Positions 33,700-41,898 of a stretch of DNA of 64,000 nucleotides are shown here, piece by piece. The translations under genes were made by a program, and so were the position numbers. The notes below the pieces were generated by a model. The model did no database searches and was not told the DNA's origin. It saw only the letters and a program-made list of their open reading frames with translations. This DNA is from Streptomyces barkulensis (lineage in GTDB: Bacteria; Actinomycetota; Actinomycetes; Streptomycetales; Streptomycetaceae), in the NCBI RefSeq assembly GCF_002843305.1, contig NZ_PGSG01000119.1, positions 186,001-250,000 of the forward strand, given 5' to 3'. Positions within the stretch are counted from its first letter, which is position 1. Each line of letters opens with the position of its first letter.

Positions 33700-33879
33700 T
33701 CACCCTGGGGCCGCGTGCCCGCGGACCATCGCCCCGAGCCCGGTCGGCGATGACACGGTCGCGGTCATCGGCCATGTGCCGGTGGACCAGAGCGGCCCCC
33801 ACAGGCTGATGCCGAGGAACTTGATCGCGGCCCAGGCGATGACGCCCAGGACGGCCACCAGGGGCAGGGAGACGGTCAC
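33700..33879 (-). CDS. Truncated SpdB-like small membrane protein of a conjugative element
   Basis: 59 residues. The first 30 (VTVSLPLVAVLGVIAWAAIK, FLGISLWGPL) match the small hydrophobic proteins that follow the transfer-protein gene on actinomycete integrative conjugative elements. After LWGPL the sequence becomes hydrophilic and unrelated (WSTGTWPMTATVSSPTGLGA), so the C-terminal helix is lost at a junction near 33790. GGAGG lies 5 nt before the GTG. It is probably a decayed gene. Confidence 0.5.
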   Translation of the reverse strand: MTVSLPLVAVLGVIAWAAIKFLGISLWGPLWSTGTWPMTATVSSPTGLGAMVRGHAAPG

Positions 33880-33891
33880 GGGAACCTCCGG

Positions 33892-34083
33892 TCAGCGGAC
33901 GGGGCAGCGGTGGGTACGGGCGGCCGGATCGGCGGCCGAGCGGCTGTCGTAGTCGGCACAGAAGCCGCAGCGCGGCGCGGTGCGGGCGGCGGTGTGCTTC
34001 TCGCGGCCCCGGCCGTCGTAGGCGGTGCCGACCTGGACGGGGCCGATGCGGACGACGCGGCGGAAGCGGCGGTGCGCGGGCAT
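33892..34083 (-). CDS. Small mobile-element transfer protein
   Basis: 63 residues: MPAHRRFRRVVRIGPVQVGT, then YDGRGREKHTAARTAP, CGFCADYDSRSAADPA and RTHRCPVR. This matches the small basic Cys-containing proteins annotated as mobile element transfer proteins on pSAM2-type elements in Streptomyces. AAGGA lies 8 nt before the ATG and the gene is 12 bases upstream of the SpdB-like gene, the normal order. The translocase, replication and integrase genes of such an element are absent here. Confidence 0.7.
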   Translation of the reverse strand: MPAHRRFRRVVRIGPVQVGTAYDGRGREKHTAARTAPRCGFCADYDSRSAADPAARTHRCPVR

Positions 34084-34209
34084 GATGCGGTCCTTCTCGT
34101 CATGCGGGTCGGGCGGTGGTGACGTCGGCCAGGACGGGTGGGAGCCGTATCCGGATGGTGGGTGGGGCAGTGGACGCGGTACCGGGGTGAAGTGGGCCGG
34201 CGAACACGT

Positions 34210-34653
34210 GTGATCTCGGTCCTCATTGGTGAGGCTCTGGTCCTCACGGGTGCTGCGGTAGCCAGTCGCTCATGGCTGGGCTGGGGCTGGGACCAGGTAC
34301 TCGCTCTGTCCTGTCCGATGCTCGTGAACATCGGTTTGGCCCCGCTCATGGAGCGCCGGAAGGGGGCGGAGGGGAAACCGGATAACCGACCACCTCCCTC
34401 TCGGATCGACTCGACGCGTGTACGAGTTCGGATCCCTCGGCAGGAGAGCTCGGCTTCGGGTCGTCGTGGTCAGACACCCTCGTCTCTGACGACGAGGTCG
34501 TGCCGGTTGCCGACAAACGCACGGTCACAGTCCTGCGGCAGGTGGTCAACCACGATCGCGACGGCCACCCCAGCTGTGTCGGCTTCGCCGACCGACTCGC
34601 CCCTGGACGGTCCTTCCACCAGAAAGCCCCCGCCCTTTCGCGGAGCGATGTAG
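34210..34653 (+). CDS. Doubtful ORF with an N-terminal membrane-like segment
   Basis: A GTG at 34210 opens about 147 residues. The first 55 (VISVLIGEALVLTGAAVASR, then a second hydrophobic stretch to NIGLAPLMERRKG) look like real membrane protein sequence. The remainder is Ser/Arg/Thr-rich and lies antisense to the DUF6193 gene, so the natural gene may have been truncated. There is no good ribosome binding site. It is probably a fragment. Confidence 0.3.
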   Translation: MISVLIGEALVLTGAAVASRSWLGWGWDQVLALSCPMLVNIGLAPLMERRKGAEGKPDNRPPPSRIDSTRVRVRIPRQESSASGRRGQTPSSLTTRSCRLPTNARSQSCGRWSTTIATATPAVSASPTDSPLDGPSTRKPPPFRGAM

Positions 34654-34847
34654 AGGACATCCCACGTGAAGGGGGGCTCGATGCAGCGGCTGAAGTGCAG
34701 CTCCCACATCCCGGCCCAAGGGAAGAGCTGCCGGAGCCGAGGCTCGGCGTAGGCCGCTCGCACCAGCTCGCTGTCCACGTACTCCGAGTCGAGCAACGCC
34801 TCCCACCTGGTCTCGATCGGGTCTGCGGGCGCATTACTTCCGGTCAT
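34470..34847 (-). CDS. DUF6193 domain protein
   Basis: 125 residues. WEALLDSEYVDSELVRAAYA, EPRLRQLFPWAGMWELHFSR and VGEADTAGVAVAIVVDHLPQ follow the DUF6193 pattern (W-LL, RLRQLFP-H/W-L-FS, then a short Ala-rich helix), a small family of unknown function in Streptomyces. There is no signal peptide. The ribosome binding site before the ATG at 34847 is weak. Codon bias is a little less GC-extreme than the core genes, in keeping with an accessory origin. Confidence 0.65.
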   Translation of the reverse strand: MTGSNAPADPIETRWEALLDSEYVDSELVRAAYAEPRLRQLFPWAGMWELHFSRCIEPPFTWDVLYIAPRKGGGFLVEGPSRGESVGEADTAGVAVAIVVDHLPQDCDRAFVGNRHDLVVRDEGV

Positions 34848-34880
34848 GGCAGGAGCTTGCCGAAGTGTCTCCGCGGGTAA

Positions 34881-35174
34881 AGACCGCAGTGGGTTCTGCT
34901 GCTGAGACGAGCGAGGCCGCAGCAGTCGCCCGGTCGAACCTCTGGCCCGAGAGAAGCCGCCCCCGAGGCCCTCCAGCGCGAGGTCATCGAAGAGACCGGC
35001 GTCTACAAGAGCGTGATCGAGGTCGACGCCGCAGGGCTGCGTACCCTGACCGGTCACTTGTTCACGCTTGCCCGGGAAGGCACCCCGGACGGGACCCGCC
35101 TGTACCTGGACGAGCGCAGCGGCCTCGAAGGCGGCTTCACGCGGTTGGCCCTGGAGCGATGCGACCAGGAGTGA
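34881..35174 (+). pseudogene. Decayed Nudix hydrolase gene
   Basis: The frame after a TAA at 34878 reads WVLLLRRARPQQ, then PEALQREVIEETGVYKSVIE and LTGHLFTLAREGTPDGTRLY to a TGA at 35174. The N-terminal strand and the second half of a Nudix box (REVIEETG) are present, but the first half (GG-E-GE) is missing, so a deletion has removed part of the catalytic loop, and no start codon with a ribosome site is visible. Nudix genes (Pra type) are part of pSAM2-like elements, which fits the neighbouring transfer genes. Confidence 0.5.
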
Positions 35175-35413
35175 CGCGCGCCGGATGCGTCCGGGACAGG
35201 CCGGAAGGCATGGGTGACAGCGGTTGCTCCGGCGTATCGAGCGGCGGGGTTCATGGGACCTCCTGCGCAGGTCAGAGCCGCGGTGCAGGCCGAACGTGCG
35301 GTGATTCCCAAGCTCATGGCGCCGGTCCGGCGTTGTCATCCGGTCTTCCACCGAGGTTGAGGGCCGAGGCGGTCCCGGTCGTTGTCCGTGTCCAAGTGTC
35401 AGAGGGGGGTGGC

Positions 35414-36349
35414 ATGGTGGGCGGACGTTATCGCGTGGTGAGGGAGAGGGCGTTGACGACGATTCCCAAGGGACGGCGGATGGAACAGGCGGCCGTGAAC
35501 ACCTTGCGTGCTCTCCTCCAGAGTCATGACCACGTGGTGGAAGAGATCTCGGGGCAGAACGACTACGGCGAGGATCTGTTCGTCACCTTCGCCGACGCCG
35601 GCCGCGTGACCAACGACGTCATCAAGGTTCAGGTCAAGGGCGGTGCTTCATGGCGGCGGTCCTATGGATACGCCGTACCGGTGCGGCAGCACGGCGATAC
35701 CTGGGCGAATGGGAACGTGCCCGTTTTCTGCGTTGTCTTCGACCCGGACACGGAGCAGCTGTACTGGGCGAACTCCACCGAACAGCTCCGTCGCGGGGGC
35801 CGCGAAGGCCATCGGCAGCGCACCGTCAGGGTGCCTGCCGCGGCAGTGCTTGACGACACGACCCTGGCATCCTTCGTAGACACGGCCCGCGCGTACGTGG
35901 GCGGGTACCGGGGGCGGAACGCCGTCCTGGCCCACCTCGGTGAGATGGCAGGGGTGACCTTCGGCCCTTCCGACCATGTCCTTCACTGGATCAACGAGTT
36001 CGAAGAACAGTTGATCTTCTGGCAGCGCCCCGGACAGTCGTACGCGACCCTTCTTCACAGTGACCTCGACTGGAACCCGGTCCCGATCACCCCTGGCGGA
36101 CTGCTCATCCCGGGCGGCTCGTCTCTGGGGCTCGAGTTCGGCGGCGACTTCCCCGAGGACCTCCGGCACGGCATACCCTTCCCGATGGTCAGCGGGGTCA
36201 TCTTGAACGTGCCCGAGGCCCTGTGGCTTTCCTCCTGCTTCTCCGCCACGGAGTGGGCACGACGAGGCGCGGAGGCGGAGTCGGGGTCCCCGCCCGGCCC
36301 GGGCACGGGCGCGTCGGGCGCGACCGCCTGCCAGGAACCCCGGTCATGA
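35414..36349 (+). CDS. DUF4365 domain protein (PD-(D/E)XK nuclease-like fold)
   Basis: 311 residues. RRMEQAAVNTLRALLQSHDH begins the domain; GQNDYGEDLFVTFAD carries the acidic residues, and NDVIKVQVKGGASW is the following strand with Gln-x-Lys in place of the usual Glu-x-Lys. PVFCVVFDPDTEQLYWA is the last core strand. DUF4365 is a predicted nuclease-like domain, sometimes in anti-phage or mobile loci; its activity is untested. The C-terminal 140 residues (HVLHWINEFEEQLIFWQRPG, and beta-rich segments to WLSSCFSATEW) are unfamiliar. GAGGGG precedes the ATG. Confidence 0.7.
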   Translation: MVGGRYRVVRERALTTIPKGRRMEQAAVNTLRALLQSHDHVVEEISGQNDYGEDLFVTFADAGRVTNDVIKVQVKGGASWRRSYGYAVPVRQHGDTWANGNVPVFCVVFDPDTEQLYWANSTEQLRRGGREGHRQRTVRVPAAAVLDDTTLASFVDTARAYVGGYRGRNAVLAHLGEMAGVTFGPSDHVLHWINEFEEQLIFWQRPGQSYATLLHSDLDWNPVPITPGGLLIPGGSSLGLEFGGDFPEDLRHGIPFPMVSGVILNVPEALWLSSCFSATEWARRGAEAESGSPPGPGTGASGATACQEPRS

Positions 36350-36778
36350 GACCTGCCTTCCGGGGCCGCGTCCGCGGGGCACGCGCATGTTGGGTGGGCC
36401 GGGTACGGCTCACTCGTGAACCGGTAGGGCGATGCAGACTGTTCACAGGCCTCTGACCTGCGGAGGAAGGCGAAACGGGCGGGGGTCTCCGGATCCGTGT
36501 GCACCTGCGGTGTACACCGCCTCAGTTGTTCGTTCCGGCGTCGCCGGCACGGAACCGCACCACCTGCGATCCGCCCGACCACCCGCGCCCATCATTGTCG
36601 TCACCGCCTTCGCCCGGGCCCCGGGCTGCGAGTGAACCCATCGCTCGGGCAGTCGGCCGGAGCGGCAGGTGTACGCAAAGGCGCCCCTGTTCGGCGGCGA
36701 ACCGCACGGCCGCGCCGCCAGGTTCCGGGCGGTGTTCGGGGGGCTCGGTTTCCGGATCGTCCTGGGGAGGGAGAGGTG
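36350..36778. other. Intergenic spacer, no supported gene
   Basis: I see only open frames without ribosome sites. A short palindrome GGTGTACACC lies at 36509-36518. The promoter of the following membrane-protein gene is presumably here. Confidence 0.4.
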
Positions 36779-37150
36779 ATGGGTGCGGACGCGGACGGCG
36801 GGGAGGACGACACGTCTCTGGAGCGGGGCGAGGGGCTGACGGGATTGGTCCTCGCGGTGCTCGCCGGAGTGCTGGCCACCGTGTGGTGGGGGTTCGCCGG
36901 GTTGGGCACCGAGAACTTCGGGAGCGACTGCGCCTTCCACTTCGGTGGGAGCGGTCCGCGCGCCGAGCACTGCCACGAGGTGAACGACCGGGCGGAGGCG
37001 TGGCTTCCGCTGCTGGTGCTCGGCGCCTGGGGCTGCGCGGCGGCGGGGGTCGTCCCCCGGCTGCGGTACGCGGCCTCCGTGTGCGCCGTGACGTGTCTGG
37101 CCCTGGCGGTGGCGCTCGGGGTCCACGCCATGGCCGTCTCCTCGCCGTAA
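36779..37150 (+). CDS. Membrane protein of unknown function
   Basis: 123 residues with three hydrophobic helices (GLTGLVLAVLAGVLATVWWG, AWLPLLVLGAWGCAAAGVVP, AVTCLALAVALGVHAMAV). An acidic N-terminus (GADADGGEDDTSLERGEG) and a loop with two Cys and two His (SDCAFHFGG, RAEHCHEVND) lie between helices 1 and 2, possibly outside. The ATG at 36779 has GGGAGGGAG upstream. No family is recognised. Confidence 0.65.
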   Translation: MGADADGGEDDTSLERGEGLTGLVLAVLAGVLATVWWGFAGLGTENFGSDCAFHFGGSGPRAEHCHEVNDRAEAWLPLLVLGAWGCAAAGVVPRLRYAASVCAVTCLALAVALGVHAMAVSSP

Positions 37151-37467
37151 GGGCACGGGCGGGGCGGCGCCGCGCTTTGGGCACGCGGTCAGGGGCGCGG
37201 CTCGCCGTACCAGCGCCAGGTGGCCGGGCGGGGGCGGCCGGGCAGGTCGGTGCGGCCGGTGCACCACAGCGGAGGCGGAGGGGGCCAGGCGCCGGCGGAG
37301 ACGCCCGGACCTGCGAGGGCTTTCCGTCAGCGACGTCCTACGCGGCTCCGGTCAGACCGTGCAGGCGGGGGACATCGGGCGGCGATGGGTGGACGAGTCG
37401 GAGGTCGGGGGGCAGCGGCATGGGGCACCGTACAGAGCAGAGCAGGACCGCTTCGCTGGTAGGCGCG
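37151..37467. other. Intergenic spacer, no supported gene
   Basis: GC-rich sequence separating two convergent genes. No clear hairpin terminator or RNA gene is seen. Confidence 0.4.
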
Positions 37468-37941
37468 TCATGCGTCCGGGACAGCTCGCCCCGCCGGCTG
37501 CCGAAAAGTCCACAGGAAAGCGCGTGATTCGGCCACCTCCTCCGGGCAACCCTGTCTGCACAGAACCCTGGCTCGCCGAGTCGCCTCCAGGTAGTCGCAG
37601 TGAAGCAGTTCCCTGGTACGGCAGGAGTACATCCGGCGCTGGTACTGCCGGTGGACGGTCTGCTTCGTCCGGTAGAGCCAGCCCGCGATCTCCGCCCAGG
37701 ACGCGCCGCGCCGGTGGGCCTCCGCGACCAGCACCAGCACGTCATCGTCCATGCTCCGCCTGAGCTGGTCGACGCTCCTGAGCGTGTTCAGCACGATCGG
37801 CAAGGCGTCGTCCTCCCGCTTACGCATGTCGCACTCGGTGGAGACACTTCGTCTGATCTGGCCGCGGGTCCCGCTCACCAGCCACCAGCCCGGCCTGCTG
37901 GGGGAGAGATAGGGCCACAGTTGGTCGTCCGTATACGTCAC
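37468..37941 (-). CDS. Helix-turn-helix protein of unknown function
   Basis: About 157 residues. Centrally, DDDVLVLVAEAHRRGASWAE plus IAGWLYRTKQTVHRQYQRRM is a helix-turn-helix of the kind seen in small Streptomyces DNA-binding proteins. The N-terminus (YTDDQLWPYLSPSRPGWWLV) is unfamiliar and the C-terminus is Arg/Cys-rich. The GTG at 37941 has AGGA 9 nt upstream; a TTG at 37950 or an ATG at 37827 are alternatives. It lies alone in the accessory region. Confidence 0.55.
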   Translation of the reverse strand: MTYTDDQLWPYLSPSRPGWWLVSGTRGQIRRSVSTECDMRKREDDALPIVLNTLRSVDQLRRSMDDDVLVLVAEAHRRGASWAEIAGWLYRTKQTVHRQYQRRMYSCRTRELLHCDYLEATRRARVLCRQGCPEEVAESRAFLWTFRQPAGRAVPDA

Positions 37942-38099
37942 GGAGGACAATCCTGACGATCACGCTCCTGTTTCCCGGAAACCCGAGGCGGTTTCGCCCG
38001 GATCGTCAGCATGCCCTGACGGTCTCCAGGATTTTCCCGGGGGGCGGGCGCCCCGGCTCATGCCTGGGCAGGGGCGCCCGCCCGGTTCCGTACGGCAGG

Positions 38100-38996
38100 T
38101 CACGAGTAGGCGATCGTCCAGTTCCGGCCGTCGAAGGTGCAGTCGGCCCTGAATTGGCTTGCGGAGAACATCACCTGCTTCGGGTAGTACAGGACCGATG
38201 TGTTGACCACCTCGCCCGGCTCGTAACTGCCGAAGGCCACCCAGTACTGCGGGTGGATACCGAACTGGATGCCACCTTGCGGCCCTGTGGACTGGGTCGG
38301 CCGTACGAAGGTTCCCTGCCCGTACATGCCGATGCCGACCGACCCCTGCTCGCTGCTTCCGTTCCCGGGGACGTTGTCGGCTTCGTGGATCAGCAGCGTG
38401 CCGGGGCTTCCGCTGGCCGATGTGGGGCCGAACTCGAACCCGCCGTCCACGTACTGGAGCGTCACCTGGTTGTTGTCCGTGAGGTCGGCCGGGATCGCCT
38501 GTCCGGCCTGGTAGTTCACGCCCGGCTTCAGCTGCCCGTTCTGACCCCAGACGAAGTTGAAGTCCAGCGTCCAGGTGTAGGTCACCTGTGTGCCGGCGTG
38601 ACACGTCTTCGACAGCCACGCCAGCGACACAACGTCCGACGGCGCTGCCGGGTCCTGCTGGAAGACGATGGCCCGGCTGTTGTCGATCTGCGATCTGTTG
38701 CGGATGGTGATGCTGTACTGGGTGCCGGACGTGCCCACCGTAGCCGCGCTGCTCAGGGCCATCGCGTCCCCCCACACGAGGTTCCAGCTGGTGCTGCGGC
38801 TACCCGGGACCAGGGCCCGCAGCTCGTTGAAGAAACTGGTGTGGTTCACACTGCCGCTGAAGTAGACACGCTTGGCGGAGTCCTGGTTCTCCTCCACGAT
38901 CTCGGAGACCTTGCCGTCACAGCGCTCCATGGCAGCCTTGATGACGGCGTCGCTGGGTGGATTGTTCTGCTGCCTCTCGATGAGGACGAAGTTCAT
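38100..38996 (-). CDS. RhiA-domain protein with an extra N-terminal domain
   Basis: 298 residues. From about residue 90 the sequence follows RhiA, the rhizosphere-expressed protein of Rhizobium: YSITIRNRSQIDNSRAIVFQ, QDPAAPSDVVSLAWLSKTCH, TWTLDFNFVWGQNGQLKPGV, SVGIGMYGQGTFV and HPQYWVAFGSYEPGEVV. The first 85 residues (MNFVLIERQQNNPPSDAVIK, ERCDGKVSEIVEENQDSAKR) form a separate domain I do not recognise. There is no signal peptide. AGGAGGAAG precedes the ATG. RhiA biochemistry is unknown; in Rhizobium it is under quorum-sensing control. The distance from other genes suggests a single-gene unit. Confidence 0.7.
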   Translation of the reverse strand: MNFVLIERQQNNPPSDAVIKAAMERCDGKVSEIVEENQDSAKRVYFSGSVNHTSFFNELRALVPGSRSTSWNLVWGDAMALSSAATVGTSGTQYSITIRNRSQIDNSRAIVFQQDPAAPSDVVSLAWLSKTCHAGTQVTYTWTLDFNFVWGQNGQLKPGVNYQAGQAIPADLTDNNQVTLQYVDGGFEFGPTSASGSPGTLLIHEADNVPGNGSSEQGSVGIGMYGQGTFVRPTQSTGPQGGIQFGIHPQYWVAFGSYEPGEVVNTSVLYYPKQVMFSASQFRADCTFDGRNWTIAYS

Positions 38997-39175
38997 CCTG
39001 CTTCCTCCTGGTGCGGTGCGGACGTGCCGGCGTACCCGGAAACCAGGGCAGGGGTTTCCCGCCCCGGGAGGCCGGGGAGCGCCGTGTGCTCCAGGACAGG
39101 GATAGACGCAGCGAGCGGAGGACAATCACCACAGGCCGGACTCGTCACCTCGTGCTGACGGCCAGGCCACCGCGG

Positions 39176-39209
39176 GGACGTCCCCGCTCCGGGCGGGGCG
39201 GGGACGTCC
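39176..39209 (-). terminator. Terminator of the lipase gene
   Basis: GGACGTCCCCGC and GCGGGGACGTCC pair perfectly around a 10-nt loop directly downstream of the lipase stop. Confidence 0.75.
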
Positions 39210-39219
39210 ACCCGGGGGG

Positions 39220-39912
39220 TCAGCTGTCGACCGTGTCCCGGACCTGGCCGTAGACCGTGGCGTCGCTCAGCAGGCCCGAGTGCGACAGGCAGGCGGTCCT
39301 GGTGTTGACCGCGCCCGACAGGGCGACGCTGCTGTCGGGGTTGATGACGCTGTCGCAGGGCGACCACCAGGTGGCGTAGCGCGCCGAACCGGGTGTCTCA
39401 TCACCGGAGTTGAGTGAGTTCAGGAAGCTCGACCCGATGCGCATCTCGGTGCAGGAGGTCTGGAAGCACCAGTTGGCCGTGTCGGTGCCGTGGTTGGGGC
39501 CGCCGAGGGAGACCCAGGCGTCGATCTTCGCCGCGCCGCCGAGGTTCTTGGCGTAGTGGCGCGAGGAGAGGCCGCCCATGGAGTGGGTGATCACATCGAC
39601 CTTGCTCGCCCCGGTGGCGGCGAGCAGGCGGTCGACCTCGGTGGCGAGTTGCTGGGCGGTGGTGGCGTTGGACTGGCCGGTGTTGTACGTCCACTGCTTC
39701 AGGTGACTGGTGGGCCAGCCGTCGGCGCGGAAGCGGTCGGCCATGGTGTTCCACGTGGATCCACTGCTGTTCCAGCCGTGGACGAAGAGGATCGGGTTGC
39801 TGCCGGGGCCGTAGGCGGAGGGGGACGCCTCGGCCGCCGCGGCCGGGGCCTGGAGGGTGAGTGCGAGCGCGGATGCCGCGATTGCCGCGACGGTCAGTGA
39901 CTTCTTCTTCAC
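39220..39912 (-). CDS. Secreted lipase/esterase (alpha/beta hydrolase)
   Basis: 230 residues. It has a signal peptide KKKSLTVAAIAASALALTLQ ending AAA, the oxyanion region ILFVHGWNSSGSTWN, the nucleophile Ser in VITHSMGGLSSRHY, an Asp candidate in WWSPCDSVINPDSS and the catalytic His in CLSHSGLL. Six Cys in the mature part could make three disulfides. This is the small secreted class 2 lipase type of Bacillus and Streptomyces. The GTG at 39912 is preceded by GAGG; the longer frame upstream is not conserved. Confidence 0.9.
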   Translation of the reverse strand: MKKKSLTVAAIAASALALTLQAPAAAAEASPSAYGPGSNPILFVHGWNSSGSTWNTMADRFRADGWPTSHLKQWTYNTGQSNATTAQQLATEVDRLLAATGASKVDVITHSMGGLSSRHYAKNLGGAAKIDAWVSLGGPNHGTDTANWCFQTSCTEMRIGSSFLNSLNSGDETPGSARYATWWSPCDSVINPDSSVALSGAVNTRTACLSHSGLLSDATVYGQVRDTVDS

Positions 39913-40052
39913 TGTGACCTCAAGTGGATGTGGAGGGAAGGGGGTTGGAGGCGGTTGCGCCGTGGGATCGTGGGGGGGATCGCAGGTTACTGACCGGTCA
40001 CCGGCGCCGGGCAAGACCCGTGCACGCCTTTCCTGTCGCGTACACGACTTCT

Positions 40053-41456
40053 CTACGACTCCGCGCCCACCGGCCCGCCGGCCCTCCTCGGCGCGCGCAG
40101 TACGCGCAGCACGTGGCCGGGCGACATCAGCCGGGCGGGCGGCTGGAGCATGTGGGCCACCGACAGGAACGTCCGGCCCAGTACGGGGTCGGCGGAGGCC
40201 GCCGCGCGGTAGCGGGTGAGGTACCGGTCCAGCAGCCCGTCGGCCGGGCCGCGCCTCCCCTCCGCCTCGGGGAAGCGCAGGTCACCGCCGGCGGCCAGCA
40301 GCCACGGGGTGTCGACGACCTTGGCCGCGGCGCGGAAGAAGCTGCGCGGCAGTCCGTCGGCGTCCCGGCCCCGGTCCCGCTCCCGGGCGAGGAGCGCGCG
40401 CAGCACGATCGCCTGCTGGGCCGCCGCCGTCATGCCCTGGCCGTAGGTGGGGTTGAAGCTGCACAGGGCGTCGCCGGTGACGAGGAAGCCGCCGAGGTGG
40501 CGGTCCAGCTTCTCGTAGTGGTGACGCGCACTGGCCGGGTAGCGCATCCTCACCGGCTCGTTCAGTGGCTCGGCCGTGCGCAGCACCTCGGCCACGTCCG
40601 GTCCGGGCAGGGACTCGGCGTAGGCCAGCATGCCCGCCTCGTCGGCCGGGGGCTCCTCGCCCAGCAGGCCGAACAGGACGACCGCGAATCGGTCCTTCCG
40701 TTCCGAGACGATGGCCCCGCCGCGCGGCAGTCCGGGGAAGGGCACCAGCGCGACGCCGCTGCGGCCGCCGATGTGGTGGGGTTCGCGCCGGAAGTGGCGG
40801 GTGACGTAGACGACGTCGGCGCGTACCCGCGTCTGCCTCGGCCTGGGGTATCCGAGCTCCTCGAGCCAGACCGGGGCCCGCGAGCCCCGGCCGGAGGCGT
40901 CGACGAGCAGGTCGGCGGGGATCGTCTCCTCTTCGGTGTCCTTGGTGTCCTTGGCGCGCGGGCGCACCCGGATTCCGGTGACCCGGCCGCGGCCGGGCGT
41001 GGTGACCGGGCCCAGCACCTCCGTCCCCTCCCTGATCGTGACGCCGGGGAGCGCCGCGACGCGTGCGCGTACGTGGTGCTCGACCTGGGGCCGGCTCGCA
41101 CCGTACGAGATCACCCCGGAGTGCGCCGGACGCAGGAGGTGGCCGTCGAGGTACCAGTGAGCCTCACCCTGGGTGTCCGCGCGGGTGGCCCCCGCCGCGA
41201 GCAGTTCCTCCAGGAAACCGGGGAACAACTCCTCCAGCGCCTGCGCGCCGCGGGCGAGCAGTACGTGGAGCTGCCGGCTCTGCGGTACGCCGCGGCGCGG
41301 GGCCGGGTCGGCGGGGAGCGTGTCCCGGTCGAGCACCGTCACCCGCTCATAGGCGTCGGCGAGCGCGCGGGCCGCCGTCAGCCCCGCGAGGCCGGCGCCG
41401 ATCACCACGGCGTGGGACCGGTCCGACGGCCGGGCTGGTCGGGGGGTGGGGGCCAT
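40053..41456 (-). CDS. FAD-dependent monooxygenase
   Basis: 467 residues. AVVIGAGLAGLTAARALADA is the FAD dinucleotide fold, RPQVEHHVRARVAAL and LLVDASGRGSRAPVWLEELG the middle motifs, and LVTGDALCSFNPTYGQGM the second FAD motif. It is of the hydroxylase/epoxidase class found in natural-product pathways, but no other biosynthetic genes are beside it, so the substrate is open. The ATG at 41456 has GGAG 9 nt upstream. It is the last gene before the phage-tail block. Confidence 0.88.
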   Translation of the reverse strand: MAPTPRPARPSDRSHAVVIGAGLAGLTAARALADAYERVTVLDRDTLPADPAPRRGVPQSRQLHVLLARGAQALEELFPGFLEELLAAGATRADTQGEAHWYLDGHLLRPAHSGVISYGASRPQVEHHVRARVAALPGVTIREGTEVLGPVTTPGRGRVTGIRVRPRAKDTKDTEEETIPADLLVDASGRGSRAPVWLEELGYPRPRQTRVRADVVYVTRHFRREPHHIGGRSGVALVPFPGLPRGGAIVSERKDRFAVVLFGLLGEEPPADEAGMLAYAESLPGPDVAEVLRTAEPLNEPVRMRYPASARHHYEKLDRHLGGFLVTGDALCSFNPTYGQGMTAAAQQAIVLRALLARERDRGRDADGLPRSFFRAAAKVVDTPWLLAAGGDLRFPEAEGRRGPADGLLDRYLTRYRAAASADPVLGRTFLSVAHMLQPPARLMSPGHVLRVLRAPRRAGGPVGAES

Positions 41457-41634
41457 GGTGGGAACTCCGTTCCGTACGGGGGCGGTTCAGCTCCGGTCCG
41501 CGGGGCGGTGCGACACGAGGGCGGCGACCTTGTGTGTTCGGTCCGTTCCTTTCCGTACCCGGGGCCGCCCAACCCCGCCCGCGCGGGCGGGGTGAACGCG
41601 GCGCGGGCGGGCGGGCGCGGGCGGGACGGGGCGC

Positions 41635-41898
41635 TCAGCCGCCGGTGAGCTGCCAGGCGCCGAGGGCCAGGCCGCCCACCGCCGCCAGTGCGGTGATGCT
41701 CGCCAGCGGCCACCGGGAGCGCTCCAGCGCGTCCAGCCGCGCCTCGTGGTCGGCCAGTTGCCTGTCGTTCTGGTCGCTGCGCTGGACCATCAGGGCGAGC
41801 GCCCCGTCCACCCGGGCGAAGCCGGCCTCGACCGTGCCGCGCAGCCGCTCCAGTTCCACGGCGACGGCGACGGGGTTGTTCGGTTCGGTATCCGTCAT
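41635..41898 (-). CDS. XhlA-like coiled-coil membrane protein of the lysis cassette
   Basis: 87 residues. A coiled coil (VELERLRGTVEAGFARVDGA, RQLADHEARLDALERSRWP) is followed by one C-terminal membrane helix (ASITALAAVGGLALGAWQL). This is the layout of XhlA, a phage or PBSX accessory that supports holin-mediated release. The ATG overlaps the stop of the holin-like gene (ATGA), with GGAGGGGAG upstream. It is the last gene of the tail block. Confidence 0.7.
   Translation of the reverse strand: MTDTEPNNPVAVAVELERLRGTVEAGFARVDGALALMVQRSDQNDRQLADHEARLDALERSRWPLASITALAAVGGLALGAWQLTGG

Noticed and set aside
33700..33802. Minus-strand sequence LVHRHMADDRDRVIADRARG near tRNA-Arg as the tail of a tyrosine recombinase
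   Set aside because: The resemblance to integrase C-termini is only about 15 residues, no catalytic Arg/His/Tyr is seen and nothing upstream is in frame.
35206..35361. Short plus-strand frame VTAVAPAYRAAGFMGPPAQV
   Set aside because: No ribosome site, no homology noticed and no support from neighbouring genes.
33585..41000. A second attachment site (repeat of the tRNA-Arg 3' end)
   Set aside because: No repeat of GCAGGTTCGAATCCTGC was found by eye downstream; a proper search of the wider chromosome would be needed.
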